The notes under the pieces were generated by a model that was given only the letters and a program-made list of their open reading frames with translations, searched no databases and was not told where the DNA came from. Position numbers and translations under genes: made by a program. 64,000 bases of DNA from Marinirhabdus sp963793275 (GTDB lineage Bacteria; Bacteroidota; Bacteroidia; Flavobacteriales; Flavobacteriaceae): contig CAWBZL010000004.1 in NCBI GenBank assembly GCA_963793275.1, positions 682,001-746,000 on the forward strand, read 5' to 3'. Shown here piece after piece: positions 8,594-18,072 of this stretch (positions are counted from its first letter, which is position 1; each line of letters begins with the position of its first letter).

Positions 8594-11500
8594 ATGATGA
8601 AAAAGTTATTATTACGCTCTATTTTATTGGTATTGCCTTTCATTGCTGTAGCGCAGCAAAAGGATGTTGTAGTGCCTTGGAATACAACTAACAGAACTTC
8701 TGTGGATCCTGCCAACAAAAAAATTGGTGTAGCAAAAACCACAAATGGTAAAACTGCCAATAAAACTTCAGAGAATTCTTCAGTAGGTCTTCAGCTAACT
8801 GAAGGTACTCTTTTATACCAGAAACTTTGGCAAGATACAGGATTTGCCGATGCTTCCTCACTTCAAATATCTAATGTAAAATATGGTTCGCTTACTTCGG
8901 AGGAGTTAAAGCGTATTAACAAAGACCTGGTGCCTGCAAATTTGAAATCTGAAATTGCCAGTACTTTGGGAAGGGATAAGATTATTACTACCGTGAGCGT
9001 TTCTCCGGTTGTAAGGACTTCCTCTGGCCTTAAAAAAGTGATTTCCTTTTCATTAAATTATACATACGGAACTACTAGAAGTGGAAATACCCGTATGCCT
9101 ATTACCAATTCAGTATTAGCTTCTGGTAACTGGTTCAAATTTAAAATTGAACAAACGGGTGTACATCGCGTAACAAAAGAATTTTTAAGCAGCATTGGGA
9201 TGAATACCGATGGTATAGATCCTAGAAACTTAAAAATTTATGGGCATGGAGGGAAACCACTTCCATTATATAATGGAATACCCGTGGCTATTGACCTACC
9301 CGAAAATGCAATTCAGGTGATTGGGGAGGGAGATGGATCTTTCGATAGTGGAGATGCACTATTGTTTTATGGGATAAGTACAAAAGGGTACGATCCAGAA
9401 AACGACACAAATTTAAACCCATACAGCGATGAGGCTTACTATTATGTAACAAGTTCTGGTGGGCCTGGTTTACGCATACAAAATATGGTAGAGCCTACAG
9501 GAAATGCCACTACAATCATTAGTAGCTTTAATGATTATAAATTTCATGAACTTGATGAAGAAAGTCCGGTACGAGTGGGTAGGCGTTGGTTTGGAAATAG
9601 ATTTGATATTGAAAATGAACAGACCTTTACATTTAATTTCCCAAACATAGTGCCACAAGAGCCTATGGATGTTACTGTGAAAGCTGTTTCGGCATCTGAA
9701 ACTGCTAGTTCTATTGCGCTGTCTGTTAATGGGACCAGTCTGTCACCTCTTACCTTTTCAGCAGTTTCAGGGATTATTCTATTGCGTGACGCTGCTTTTG
9801 AAGATGAAGTGCCGGCCGGTAATGAAGAAGTGACGGTAGAGCTGGTTTATAATAATAATGGTAACCCAGCCAGTAATGCTTATTTGGATTATATAGGAAT
9901 TTCTGCTGTCCGAAGACTAATTGGAACAGGTGAGCAATTACCGTTTCAATTTAATGATGTAACAACACTTTCGGGAATTGGAGAATATCAAATTACCAAT
10001 GCTGGTGATTTTACCCAGGTTTGGGACGTGACCAACACAGCAAATATTTCTAGTAAACAAAATGAAAACAATAGTGCCTCGCTTAGCTTTAAAGCTAATT
10101 TAGGACAACTTAGAAAGTATGTTGCAGTGCATACTTCAAATTTTTTAGAGCCTGTCCAGGCACAAAATCCGGTAGTTGCCAATCAAAACTTAAAAGGAAC
10201 TATTTTTAACGATGCCTCAGGCAACTTTCAGGATATCGATTATTTAATTGTAACCCCGCCTTTTTTAGTGCAACCTGCATTGCGACTGGCAAGCCATCAC
10301 AAAGGGAGGGGTCTAAACGTTAAAGTTGTTACTACCGATAAGATTTATGAAGAATTCAGTTCCGGGAAACAGGATATAAGTGCTATCCGGAATTTTGTAC
10401 GCTATATTTATGAAAATGCTTCAAGTACAGATAAGAGGATTAAATACCTTGGTTTACTTGGAGACACCTCGGTAGATTACAAAAACAGACTCAACAATAA
10501 CAATAATAATGTACCGTCATTCCATACGCTGTTAAGTACTAATACGGCAAACTCATTTATGAGTGACGATTTCTTCGGAAATGTAGATCCTAATGAAGGG
10601 ACCATAGGGGGTGAAAATTTAGATGAATTTGGAGAAAAACTTACCGATACAGACCGGTTAGATATAGCTGTAGGTAGAATTATAGCAGATAATGTGCTTT
10701 TGGCAAACCAAATGATAGATAAAATTATAAACTATGCTTCCAAAAGCTCCTATGGAAATTGGCGTAATAATTTTATTTTAATTTCCGATGATGTGGATGC
10801 GCAATTTGAGTTTACAGATTTACAATTAAACCTAGATAACTTAGGAGATGAGATTTCGGCTAATAAGCAATTTGTAAATGTAAAGAAGATACATACCGAT
10901 GCTTTTTTACAGGAAACTTCGGCAGGAGGTAACAGATACCCTACGGTAGTAAAAGAAATTCAAAACCAGACCGAAGTAGGAGCATTGATCATCAATTATT
11001 TTGGACACGGTGGAGAAGATGGTCTGGCGAAAGAATTTATTTATACCAAAGGGGTTGCTGAAAATTTAAGAAACCCCAATAATTTACCGCTTATTGTAAC
11101 AGTAACATGTGAGTTTACCAAATTTGATGATCCCGAGCGTATCACTGCTGGTGAGCTCACGTTTTGGAATCCCGAAGGAGGTGCTATCTCACTCATTACC
11201 ACTACTAGATCAATATTTGTTAGTGTTGGTGTAATTTTCAATGATATGTTGGCTCCAGAATTATTTGGTTATGGTACAAACGATATTCCTCCGCCAGCTG
11301 AGGCAACAAGGAGAGCAAAGAATATGATTCCTAGAAATACAAGACGTGTGGTGTTTTTTGTAGGTGATCCAGCGTCACCACTGGCATTTCCTAAGCCGTC
11401 CATTAGGCTTACTTCAATTAACGGAGCTCCGGTTTCAGGTTCTTCACCCGTATTGCAGGCGTTAGGTCGTGTGCGCTTAGGAGGAGAGGTAACCGATGCA

Positions 11501-12523
11501 AATGGGAATATACTCTCTAATTATAACGGAATTTTGGAAGCAAAACTGTTCGATAAAAATGTGGAACGAATAACATTAGGTAACGATGGGATTAGAGATG
11601 ATGATACAGATATAGATGGCGATGGAATGATAAATGATCTATTACAAATGAAATTTAAAACATTGGGAGAAGGTCTTTTTAATGGACAAGCCACCGTCAC
11701 CAATGGTAGGTTCGAGTTTGAGTTTGTTGTACCGCGCGATATTCAGATTCCCGTGGGGAATGGTAGACTAAGTTTATACGCTCAAAATAATTTGCTGTTG
11801 GAGGACCAAACAGGTTTTTCTGAAGATATACGTATTGGCGGTCTGGATGAAAATGCCCCCGAAGATAATATTGGACCCACGATCTCTCTTTTTATGAATG
11901 ACGAAAGTTTTGTTTCGGGTGGAATTACGAACGATTCACCTATTCTTCTGGCAAAATTAGAAGATGAAAACGGTATTAACACCGCCAGTGGTATTGGGCA
12001 CGATATTATTGCTATACTGGATGGCGACGAGTCCAACCCAATTGTTTTAAACGAATTTTACCAGGCCGAAGTAGACGATTTCACAAGAGGTCTTACCAAT
12101 TATAACCTTCGGGATTTAGAAAAGGGATTGCATACACTAACGCTAAAAGCCTGGGATGTGTATAATAACTCCTCAACGGCAGATATCCAGTTTGTGGTGA
12201 CGGGCAACGACGAGTTGGAGATAAACAGAGTCTTAAACTACCCAAACCCTTTTGTTAATTATACTGAATTCTGGTTTAACCACAACCGCCCTTTTGAGCC
12301 TTTAGAGGTTCAGGTACAAGTGTTTACTGTAACGGGTAAGGTGGTTTGGACAAAAAATCAAACCATTACTACAGACGGATTCCTTTCCAGAGATATTGTC
12401 TGGGATGGTAGAGACGATTTTGGCGATAGAATAGGAAAAGGTGTCTACGTATATAAGATTACTGTAAAATCTCCGTTAACCAATAAGCAAGTTGAAAAGT
12501 TTGAAAAACTTGTAATCCTTTAA
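8594..12523 (+). CDS. porU: Type IX secretion system sortase PorU (C25 gingipain-like peptidase)
   Basis: Outer-membrane-associated cysteine peptidase of 1309 aa that cuts the C-terminal sorting domain from T9SS cargo. A signal peptide ends near AVAQQ. The C25 catalytic histidine lies in YFGHGGEDG (H805) and the cysteine in VTCEFTKFDD (C839), both intact. After the peptidase come Ig-like or FlgD-like segments, including an acidic loop DTDIDGDGMIND and a C-terminal stretch WDGRDDFGDRIGKGVYVYKI. The start could be either of two adjacent ATGs (8594 or 8597). It is followed 41 bases later by porV, its complex partner. The beginning of this window encodes one likely substrate. Confidence 0.96.
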   Translation: MMKKLLLRSILLVLPFIAVAQQKDVVVPWNTTNRTSVDPANKKIGVAKTTNGKTANKTSENSSVGLQLTEGTLLYQKLWQDTGFADASSLQISNVKYGSLTSEELKRINKDLVPANLKSEIASTLGRDKIITTVSVSPVVRTSSGLKKVISFSLNYTYGTTRSGNTRMPITNSVLASGNWFKFKIEQTGVHRVTKEFLSSIGMNTDGIDPRNLKIYGHGGKPLPLYNGIPVAIDLPENAIQVIGEGDGSFDSGDALLFYGISTKGYDPENDTNLNPYSDEAYYYVTSSGGPGLRIQNMVEPTGNATTIISSFNDYKFHELDEESPVRVGRRWFGNRFDIENEQTFTFNFPNIVPQEPMDVTVKAVSASETASSIALSVNGTSLSPLTFSAVSGIILLRDAAFEDEVPAGNEEVTVELVYNNNGNPASNAYLDYIGISAVRRLIGTGEQLPFQFNDVTTLSGIGEYQITNAGDFTQVWDVTNTANISSKQNENNSASLSFKANLGQLRKYVAVHTSNFLEPVQAQNPVVANQNLKGTIFNDASGNFQDIDYLIVTPPFLVQPALRLASHHKGRGLNVKVVTTDKIYEEFSSGKQDISAIRNFVRYIYENASSTDKRIKYLGLLGDTSVDYKNRLNNNNNNVPSFHTLLSTNTANSFMSDDFFGNVDPNEGTIGGENLDEFGEKLTDTDRLDIAVGRIIADNVLLANQMIDKIINYASKSSYGNWRNNFILISDDVDAQFEFTDLQLNLDNLGDEISANKQFVNVKKIHTDAFLQETSAGGNRYPTVVKEIQNQTEVGALIINYFGHGGEDGLAKEFIYTKGVAENLRNPNNLPLIVTVTCEFTKFDDPERITAGELTFWNPEGGAISLITTTRSIFVSVGVIFNDMLAPELFGYGTNDIPPPAEATRRAKNMIPRNTRRVVFFVGDPASPLAFPKPSIRLTSINGAPVSGSSPVLQALGRVRLGGEVTDANGNILSNYNGILEAKLFDKNVERITLGNDGIRDDDTDIDGDGMINDLLQMKFKTLGEGLFNGQATVTNGRFEFEFVVPRDIQIPVGNGRLSLYAQNNLLLEDQTGFSEDIRIGGLDENAPEDNIGPTISLFMNDESFVSGGITNDSPILLAKLEDENGINTASGIGHDIIAILDGDESNPIVLNEFYQAEVDDFTRGLTNYNLRDLEKGLHTLTLKAWDVYNNSSTADIQFVVTGNDELEINRVLNYPNPFVNYTEFWFNHNRPFEPLEVQVQVFTVTGKVVWTKNQTITTDGFLSRDIVWDGRDDFGDRIGKGVYVYKITVKSPLTNKQVEKFEKLVIL

Positions 12524-12540
12524 TAATTGAAAATTAAACA

Positions 12541-12548
12541 TATATTTG
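12541..12548 (+). promoter_or_regulatory. Putative internal -7 element for porV
   Basis: TATATTTG followed by CAAAAAA lies between the porU stop and the porV start, 16 bases before the ATG. It is a perfect TAnnTTTG. The nearest TTG (12527-12529) is too close for a normal -33 box, so separate transcription of porV is plausible but not certain. Confidence 0.5.
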
Positions 12549-12564
12549 CAAAAAATTTAACCTC

Positions 12565-13728
12565 ATGAAGAAAATCTTTATCCTGATTTTAATAGCCTTG
12601 GTAACTGTAAAAACCCAAGCACAGGAAGATAACTCTACTGCTAATCAAAGAGTTATTACAACCGCAGTGCCTTTTGTATTAATTGCTGCCGATGCCCGCG
12701 CGGCAGGTATGGGAGACATTGGTGTGGCCACTTCTGCAGATGCGTTTGCACAGCAGTGGAACCCTGCAAAATACGCTTTCGCAATCTCCAAGCAAGGTGT
12801 TGGTGTTACGTATACTCCTTATTTAAGTCAATTAGTAAACGATATTTTCCTCGGAAACTTAACGTATTATAACCGTATTGATGAGAAAAGTGCTTTTGGT
12901 GTAAGTTTACGTTATTTTAGCCTCGGAGATATTGAGTTGCGTAATACAGCAGAGCAGGTCCCACTAATTCAGAGTCCCAACGAATTTACTTTCGATGTCT
13001 CTTATGCACTTCGATTAAGTGAACGATTCTCTATGGCAGTTGCCGGACGTTATTTACGTTCAGATTTAAAAATACAGGCTTCTAACGAAGACGCTAGTGC
13101 AGCAAGTTCATTCGCTGTAGATGTTGCTGGATACTACCAGTCTGAAGAAATAGCTTACAACGATTTTGACGGTCGCTGGAGAGCAGGTTTCAACTTTTCA
13201 AACATTGGTCCAAAAATTAAATATGATGAAGTAGGACAAGAAAATAACCTTCCTACCAATATGGGACTGGGAGCAGGTTTCGATTTTATCTTGGACGAGT
13301 ATAATAAAGTAGGCGTTTCAGCTGAAGTAAATAAGCTGTTGGTTCCAACACCAAGAGATTTTGATGGTGATGGCGATATTGATGCCGAAGATGACGATGA
13401 GTACGAAGATATTAGTTTCTTCTCGGGGATCTTTACCTCCTTTGGTGATGCACCAGACGGTTTCAGCGAAGAATTAAAAGAATTTACCTGGGCGTTAGGA
13501 GCAGAATACTGGTATCAGGATGTGTTTGCTTTTCGTACAGGATATTTCAACGAAAGCGACTTAAAGGGATCCAGAAAATTCCTTTCTTTAGGAGCAGGAT
13601 TCAGATATACCGCGATTAACATAGACATCTCTTATTTATTCTCAACGTCTGCTGTTAGAAGTCCGTTAGAAGGTACACTTCGTTTTGGACTTACCTTTAA
13701 CTTTGGAGACGAGTACGACGAATACTAG
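12565..13728 (+). CDS. porV: T9SS outer membrane protein PorV (LptO)
   Basis: A 387-residue FadL-like outer-membrane beta-barrel. In the family it takes cargo from the SprA translocon and hands it to PorU. The signal peptide (MKKIFILILIALVTVKTQAQ) is followed by the family's AADARAAGMGDIGVATSADAFAQQWNPAKYAF region, then alternating strands and a terminal aromatic strand ending LRFGLTFNFGDEY. An acidic loop FDGDGDIDAEDDDEYED near residue 270 could bind calcium. It is downstream of porU and 10 bases upstream of cdd. Confidence 0.95.
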   Translation: MKKIFILILIALVTVKTQAQEDNSTANQRVITTAVPFVLIAADARAAGMGDIGVATSADAFAQQWNPAKYAFAISKQGVGVTYTPYLSQLVNDIFLGNLTYYNRIDEKSAFGVSLRYFSLGDIELRNTAEQVPLIQSPNEFTFDVSYALRLSERFSMAVAGRYLRSDLKIQASNEDASAASSFAVDVAGYYQSEEIAYNDFDGRWRAGFNFSNIGPKIKYDEVGQENNLPTNMGLGAGFDFILDEYNKVGVSAEVNKLLVPTPRDFDGDGDIDAEDDDEYEDISFFSGIFTSFGDAPDGFSEELKEFTWALGAEYWYQDVFAFRTGYFNESDLKGSRKFLSLGAGFRYTAINIDISYLFSTSAVRSPLEGTLRFGLTFNFGDEYDEY

Positions 13729-13738
13729 AACATATTAA

Positions 13739-14224
13739 ATGGCAAAGAAGCTCACGATTACCGCGCATCTTACGGTATTTGAATCTTTACAGGAGCTTCC
13801 GAAGTCCATTCAGGAATTAATGCATAAGGCGCAGCAAGCTCGGGAAAGAGCTTATGCGCCTTATTCGCATTTTAAAGTAGGCGCTGCATTACAACTAGCC
13901 AATGGCGAAATTGTTACTGGTAATAATCAGGAAAACGCAGCCTTCCCATCCGGGCTTTGCGCAGAGCGTGTGGCGGCTTTTTACGCCGGAGCAACCTATC
14001 CGGGAGTTTCGTTTCAAACAATAGCATTAACGGTACGTTCTTTAAACAAAGAAGTAACCACCCCAACACCACCCTGCGGCGCATGTCGCCAATCTCTTGC
14101 CGAATACGAAGTAAACCAAGAAAGCCCCATAACACTCTACTTTATGGGCGAAACTGGGAAGGTGGTGCAGGCAAATTCTGTAAAAGACTTGCTACCGCTT
14201 ATTTTTGACAGTACATTTTTATAA
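13739..14224 (+). CDS. cdd: Cytidine deaminase
   Basis: Cytosolic zinc enzyme (161 aa) that deaminates cytidine and deoxycytidine in pyrimidine salvage. Zinc ligands and catalytic glutamate are present in GLCAERVA (C74, E76) and PPCGACRQ (C113, C116), the tetrameric-type CAE/PCxxC pattern. A short N-terminal extension of about 25 residues precedes the usual domain start. It begins 10 bases after porV and is probably co-transcribed with it, although the functions are unrelated. The 200 bases after it hold loose direct repeats (two copies of GGCGTTTT) but no clear terminator. Confidence 0.95.
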   Translation: MAKKLTITAHLTVFESLQELPKSIQELMHKAQQARERAYAPYSHFKVGAALQLANGEIVTGNNQENAAFPSGLCAERVAAFYAGATYPGVSFQTIALTVRSLNKEVTTPTPPCGACRQSLAEYEVNQESPITLYFMGETGKVVQANSVKDLLPLIFDSTFL

Positions 14225-14381
14225 ATTTCAAAATTCATACTGTAGCGTCATCACTTTAAAGGGAAGGCGTTTTTTAAGAAGCGCAGGCGTTTTAAAACAG
14301 GAAGGAGTGCCTGGCAAATGCTTAAAATATCTGGCAACTCAATTTTAGAAACTAAAGTTTTAAATAAGGGTATAAAATCCC

Positions 14382-14389
14382 TATTTTTG
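14382..14389 (+). promoter_or_regulatory. Putative -7 element for pdhA-pdhC
   Basis: TATTTTTG matches TAnnTTTG. It lies 55 bases before the pdhA ATG. The position expected for -33 has GTTTT rather than TTTG. Confidence 0.45.
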
Positions 14390-14444
14390 TTATTCGCGAA
14401 AAATTATACTGAAGCCTTTTTCAGTATTCCAACAACTATAGTTG

Positions 14445-15443
14445 ATGAAAAAAATCACCAAAAAAACATACCTGGATTGGTATGAAAACATGTTATTCTG
14501 GCGCAAGTTTGAAGATAAACTGGCGCAGGTATATATCAATCAAAAAGTTCGTGGGTTTCTGCACCTTTACAACGGTCAGGAGGCCGTTCTGGCAGGAGCA
14601 CTCCACGCAATGGATCTTACCAAAGACAATATGATAACTGCATACCGTAACCACGTACAACCTATTGGGATGGGTGTGGATCCAAAACGTGTTATGGCAG
14701 AGTTGTACGGAAAAGCCACCGGAACTTCTCAGGGTTTAGGTGGTTCTATGCATATTTTTTCAAAAGAACACCGTTTTTACGGAGGTCATGGTATTGTAGG
14801 AGGTCAAATTCCACTGGGAGCCGGGATTGCTTTTGGGGATAAATTCCATGGTCGGGATGCTGTTACCTTATGTTATATGGGGGATGGAGCTGTGCGCCAA
14901 GGGTCGTTACACGAAACTTTTAATCTGGCGATGTTGTGGAATTTACCGGTTGTATTCTGTTGTGAAAATAATGGATACGCTATGGGAACATCGGTAGCCA
15001 GAACCGCAAACCATACCGATATCTGGAAACTTGGTTTAGGATACGAGATGCCTTGTAAACCGGTAGATGGGATGAAGCCCGAAGTAGTTGCCAAAGAAAT
15101 GGACGAAGCAATAGACCGCGCAAGACGTGGTGATGGCCCTACCTTTTTGGAAATTAGAACCTACCGTTACAGAGGTCATTCTATGAGTGATGCGCAACAT
15201 TACCGAACCAAGGAGGAGGTGGCAAAAAAGCAGGAGGAAGATCCAATTTCTTATGTATTACACACTATTTACAAAAATAAGTGGGCGACCGAAAAAGAAA
15301 TCGAAAAAATTGACAAAAGCGTTAAAGACAGGGTTAAAGAATGCGAAAAGTTTGCAGACGAGTCTCCATACCCGGAGAAAAATGTGATGTATGACGCTGT
15401 ATACGAACAAGAAGACTATCCATTTTTACCACATAAATTATAA
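14445..15443 (+). CDS. pdhA: Pyruvate dehydrogenase E1 component subunit alpha
   Basis: Thiamine-diphosphate enzyme subunit that decarboxylates pyruvate in the pyruvate dehydrogenase complex. The ThDP/Mg motif runs from MGDGAVRQGS to CENNGYAMGT, and the phosphorylation-loop-like region YRYRGHSMSD is present. I place the start at ATG 14445; a TTG directly before it is in frame but not needed. The stop is 3 bases before pdhC, so the two are one operon. The E1 beta gene is not next to them; in flavobacteria it is commonly elsewhere. Confidence 0.95.
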   Translation: MKKITKKTYLDWYENMLFWRKFEDKLAQVYINQKVRGFLHLYNGQEAVLAGALHAMDLTKDNMITAYRNHVQPIGMGVDPKRVMAELYGKATGTSQGLGGSMHIFSKEHRFYGGHGIVGGQIPLGAGIAFGDKFHGRDAVTLCYMGDGAVRQGSLHETFNLAMLWNLPVVFCCENNGYAMGTSVARTANHTDIWKLGLGYEMPCKPVDGMKPEVVAKEMDEAIDRARRGDGPTFLEIRTYRYRGHSMSDAQHYRTKEEVAKKQEEDPISYVLHTIYKNKWATEKEIEKIDKSVKDRVKECEKFADESPYPEKNVMYDAVYEQEDYPFLPHKL

Positions 15444-15446
15444 GCA

Positions 15447-17150
15447 ATGGCAGAAGTAATTAACATGCCTCGATTGAGTGATACCATGGAAGAAGGCACC
15501 GTGGCAAGCTGGCTAAAAAAAGTAGGCGATACAGTGGAAGAAGGCGATATTTTAGCCGAAATTGAAACAGATAAAGCCACGATGGAGTTTGAATCGTTTC
15601 ACGATGGTGTCCTGTTGCATATAGGTATTGCTGAAGGAGAAACTGCCAAAGTAGACACTTTATTAGCTATTATTGGGGATAAAGATGAAGATATTTCAGG
15701 GTTGTTGAATGGCGGCGGCGGTGACGATGATAACGCTGAAAAGAAAGATGAGGCTGACGATTCTCACGAAACCGAAACAGACGATGAAAATGATACTTCT
15801 GAAGAAAGCGAATCCAAAAATAGCAGCTCAGATGAAGCCGGAGAGAGCGCTGAAGACGGGGCGTCAAATGATGCTGAGTTGCCGGATGGTGTCGAAATTA
15901 TAAACATGCCTCGTCTTAGCGATACTATGGAAGAAGGAACCGTTGCTTCCTGGCTAAAAAAAGAAGGCGATACTGTTGAAGAAGGTGATATTCTTGCTGA
16001 AATTGAAACAGACAAGGCCACTATGGAATTTGAAAGTTTCTACTCAGGAACGTTGCTTAAAATTGGAATTGCCGAAGGAGAAACAGCAAAAGTAGATGCT
16101 TTGCTGGCCATTATAGGCCCAAAAGGAACCGATGTTTCTAATATTTCAGCAAAAGGAACACCTGCGGCAAAAAAGTCTTCAGATAAAAAAGAAACTTCAA
16201 CAAAAGAAGCACCTAAGAAAGAAGAAAAGAAAACAGAAACGAAAAAGAAATCTTCAGAGGATAAAAAGGATTCTAAAACTTCAAGTTCAAGTTCAAGTTC
16301 GGATTCAAAAAGAATTTTCGTTTCCCCGCTGGCTAAAAAAATGGCGGAAGAGAAAGGAATTAATTTACAACACGTAAACGGTTCCGGAGATAATGGACGC
16401 ATTGTAAAAAGCGATATTGAGAACTATCAGCCCGGTGCAGGTGCAGGAACTTATCAACCCGTTGGAGAAGAAGGTTGGGAAGAGATCAAAAACTCACAAA
16501 TGCGCAAGACCATTGCCAAGCGTTTGGGAGAATCCAAATTTACCGCACCACACTATTATTTAACCATTGAATTGGATATGGACAATGCTATTGCCTCCAG
16601 AACCGCCATTAATAGCGATCCGGATGTAAAAATATCCTTCAATGATATGATTGTGAAAGCATGTGCTATGGCATTGCGCAAACATCCACAGGTGAATAGC
16701 CAATGGACGGGAGATACTACAAAAATTGCGAAACACATTCACATGGGAGTGGCCGTAGCAGTGGATGAAGGTTTAGTAGTTCCAGTATTAAAATTTGCAG
16801 ATCAAATGACGTTTTCTCAAATTGGAGCCAACGTTAAAGAACTGGCAGGGAAAGCAAGAAATAAAAAGTTAACACCAGAAGAAATGCAAGGGAGTACCTT
16901 TACGGTTTCTAATCTGGGAATGTTTGGCATTAAAGAGTTTACGAGTATTATTAATGCCCCTAATTCGGCTATTTTATCGGTTGGAGCTATTGTGCAAAAG
17001 CCGGTTGTTAAAAATGGAGCTATTGCCGTAGGTAATACTATGACTGTAACGCTTGCCTGTGATCACCGTACAGTAGATGGAGCCACGGGAGCAAAATACT
17101 TGCAAACAGTACGACAGTATATTGAAAATCCTGTTACTATGTTTGTGTAA
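15447..17150 (+). CDS. pdhC: Pyruvate dehydrogenase E2 (dihydrolipoamide acetyltransferase), two lipoyl domains
   Basis: Core acetyltransferase of the complex (567 aa). Two lipoyl domains (about residues 3-80 and 150-227) carry the lipoyl lysines K43 and K190 in ETDKATMEF. They are joined by acidic and then lysine/serine-rich linkers. A peripheral subunit-binding domain follows (RIFVSPLAKKMAEEKG, near 290-325), then the catalytic domain with HRTVDG at 540-545. The two lipoyl domains share a run of 20 identical residues whose codons differ at many third positions, so the duplication is old and held by selection. The second linker has a short TTCAAG repeat (near 16280) coding for serines. Confidence 0.96.
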   Translation: MAEVINMPRLSDTMEEGTVASWLKKVGDTVEEGDILAEIETDKATMEFESFHDGVLLHIGIAEGETAKVDTLLAIIGDKDEDISGLLNGGGGDDDNAEKKDEADDSHETETDDENDTSEESESKNSSSDEAGESAEDGASNDAELPDGVEIINMPRLSDTMEEGTVASWLKKEGDTVEEGDILAEIETDKATMEFESFYSGTLLKIGIAEGETAKVDALLAIIGPKGTDVSNISAKGTPAAKKSSDKKETSTKEAPKKEEKKTETKKKSSEDKKDSKTSSSSSSSDSKRIFVSPLAKKMAEEKGINLQHVNGSGDNGRIVKSDIENYQPGAGAGTYQPVGEEGWEEIKNSQMRKTIAKRLGESKFTAPHYYLTIELDMDNAIASRTAINSDPDVKISFNDMIVKACAMALRKHPQVNSQWTGDTTKIAKHIHMGVAVAVDEGLVVPVLKFADQMTFSQIGANVKELAGKARNKKLTPEEMQGSTFTVSNLGMFGIKEFTSIINAPNSAILSVGAIVQKPVVKNGAIAVGNTMTVTLACDHRTVDGATGAKYLQTVRQYIENPVTMFV

Positions 17151-17246
17151 AAACAAGCGATTTTTTAAGTATCAGATTGAAAGCTGTCAAAACTTACCTG
17201 AGACCGAAAAATTTATAATCAGAACCAATAATCTTAGAATTGCTAT

Positions 17247-17930
17247 ATGCAAAAAAACATTATCATTACAGGTACCAGCCGGGGTATAGGCTATGAATTG
17301 GTGTCATTACTTACAGATGCGGGGCATAATGTACTTGCATTATCCCGCGATGCGGCTCCGGTTTCCGGGCTGGATATATCTAATTGTTGGTGTTTCTCTT
17401 GCGATATAACAGATAAAAAAGATGTATCTCGCGTAAAGGAGTTCCTAAAAAAGACCTGGAGCCACGTAGATATACTCATAAATAATTCGGGGTATTTGGT
17501 GAGTAAACCTTTTGCTAAATTAAGTTGGGAAGACTTTGAAGACAGCTATGCCGTGAATGTTTTTGGCGCAGCTGTTATGACACAAACGGTGTTGCCTTTT
17601 ATGAAAAAGGAGGGTCACGTGGTGAACATTAGTAGTATGGGCGGTATTCAGGGAAGTTTAAAATTCCCTGGATTAGCAGCGTATAGCAGTAGCAAAGGAG
17701 CCATTATCACACTTACCGAAGTTCTGGCAGAAGAATACAAAGAAACAGGACCTAGTTTTAATTGCTTAGCGCTAGGGGCCGTACAAACCGAAATGCTGGA
17801 AGAAGCTTTTCCGGGCTACGAAGCGCCTACTACTGCGAAAGAAATGGCGCAGTATATTATGGATTTCTCACTCACAGGAAACACCATGTACAACGGTAAG
17901 ATTTTGCAGGTTTCCAGTTCTACGCCTTAA
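17247..17930 (+). CDS. Short-chain dehydrogenase/reductase
   Basis: A 227-residue SDR oxidoreductase. The nucleotide-binding TGTSRGIG is at 8-15, the NNSG motif at 79-82, and the catalytic tyrosine and lysine are Y146 and K150 (YSSSK). The substrate cannot be read from sequence. It lies 96 bases after pdhC and may be a separate transcription unit. Confidence 0.88.
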   Translation: MQKNIIITGTSRGIGYELVSLLTDAGHNVLALSRDAAPVSGLDISNCWCFSCDITDKKDVSRVKEFLKKTWSHVDILINNSGYLVSKPFAKLSWEDFEDSYAVNVFGAAVMTQTVLPFMKKEGHVVNISSMGGIQGSLKFPGLAAYSSSKGAIITLTEVLAEEYKETGPSFNCLALGAVQTEMLEEAFPGYEAPTTAKEMAQYIMDFSLTGNTMYNGKILQVSSSTP

Positions 17931-18014
17931 TCGTTATTTTTACCTTAAGAGAAATTACCACAAGAAAATCACTTTTGAATGAGTTTCAAATAACAATTGT
18001 TTTATCAGGTTTTG

Positions 18015-18046
18015 CGATCTCTCGTCCTGCTTCGAGGTGACAAAAC
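18015..18046. repeat. Short dispersed palindromic element (CTCG...CGAGGTGACA type)
   Basis: The segment around CTCTCGTCCTGCTTCGAGG can fold (CTCG at 18021-18024 with CGAG at 18033-18036) and ends in GTGACA. Similar GTCGA-type palindromes occur at 34114-34139, 34528-34553 and 52667-52686. They look like members or relatives of a small dispersed repeat family between flavobacterial genes. Family membership is inference from eye comparison. Confidence 0.4.
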
Positions 18047-18072
18047 AACTAAATTTTCTGTATTTTTGAAGC

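Noticed and set aside
13914..14208. Frames overlapping cdd on both strands
   Set aside because: The cytidine deaminase frame has complete catalytic motifs; the others have no recognisable features.
14225..14444. Repeats of GGCGTTTT and CTGGCAA upstream of pdhA as a riboswitch
   Set aside because: They are loose direct repeats; I could not fold a conserved aptamer and only a -7 box is supported.
16275..16310. TTCAAG repeat in pdhC as a possible phase-variable tract
   Set aside because: The unit is 6 bases, so changes in number keep the frame and only add or remove serines in a flexible linker.
15764..16402. Minus-strand frames over the pdhC linkers
   Set aside because: They are antisense shadows of Asp/Glu- and Lys/Ser-rich linkers and have low-complexity composition.
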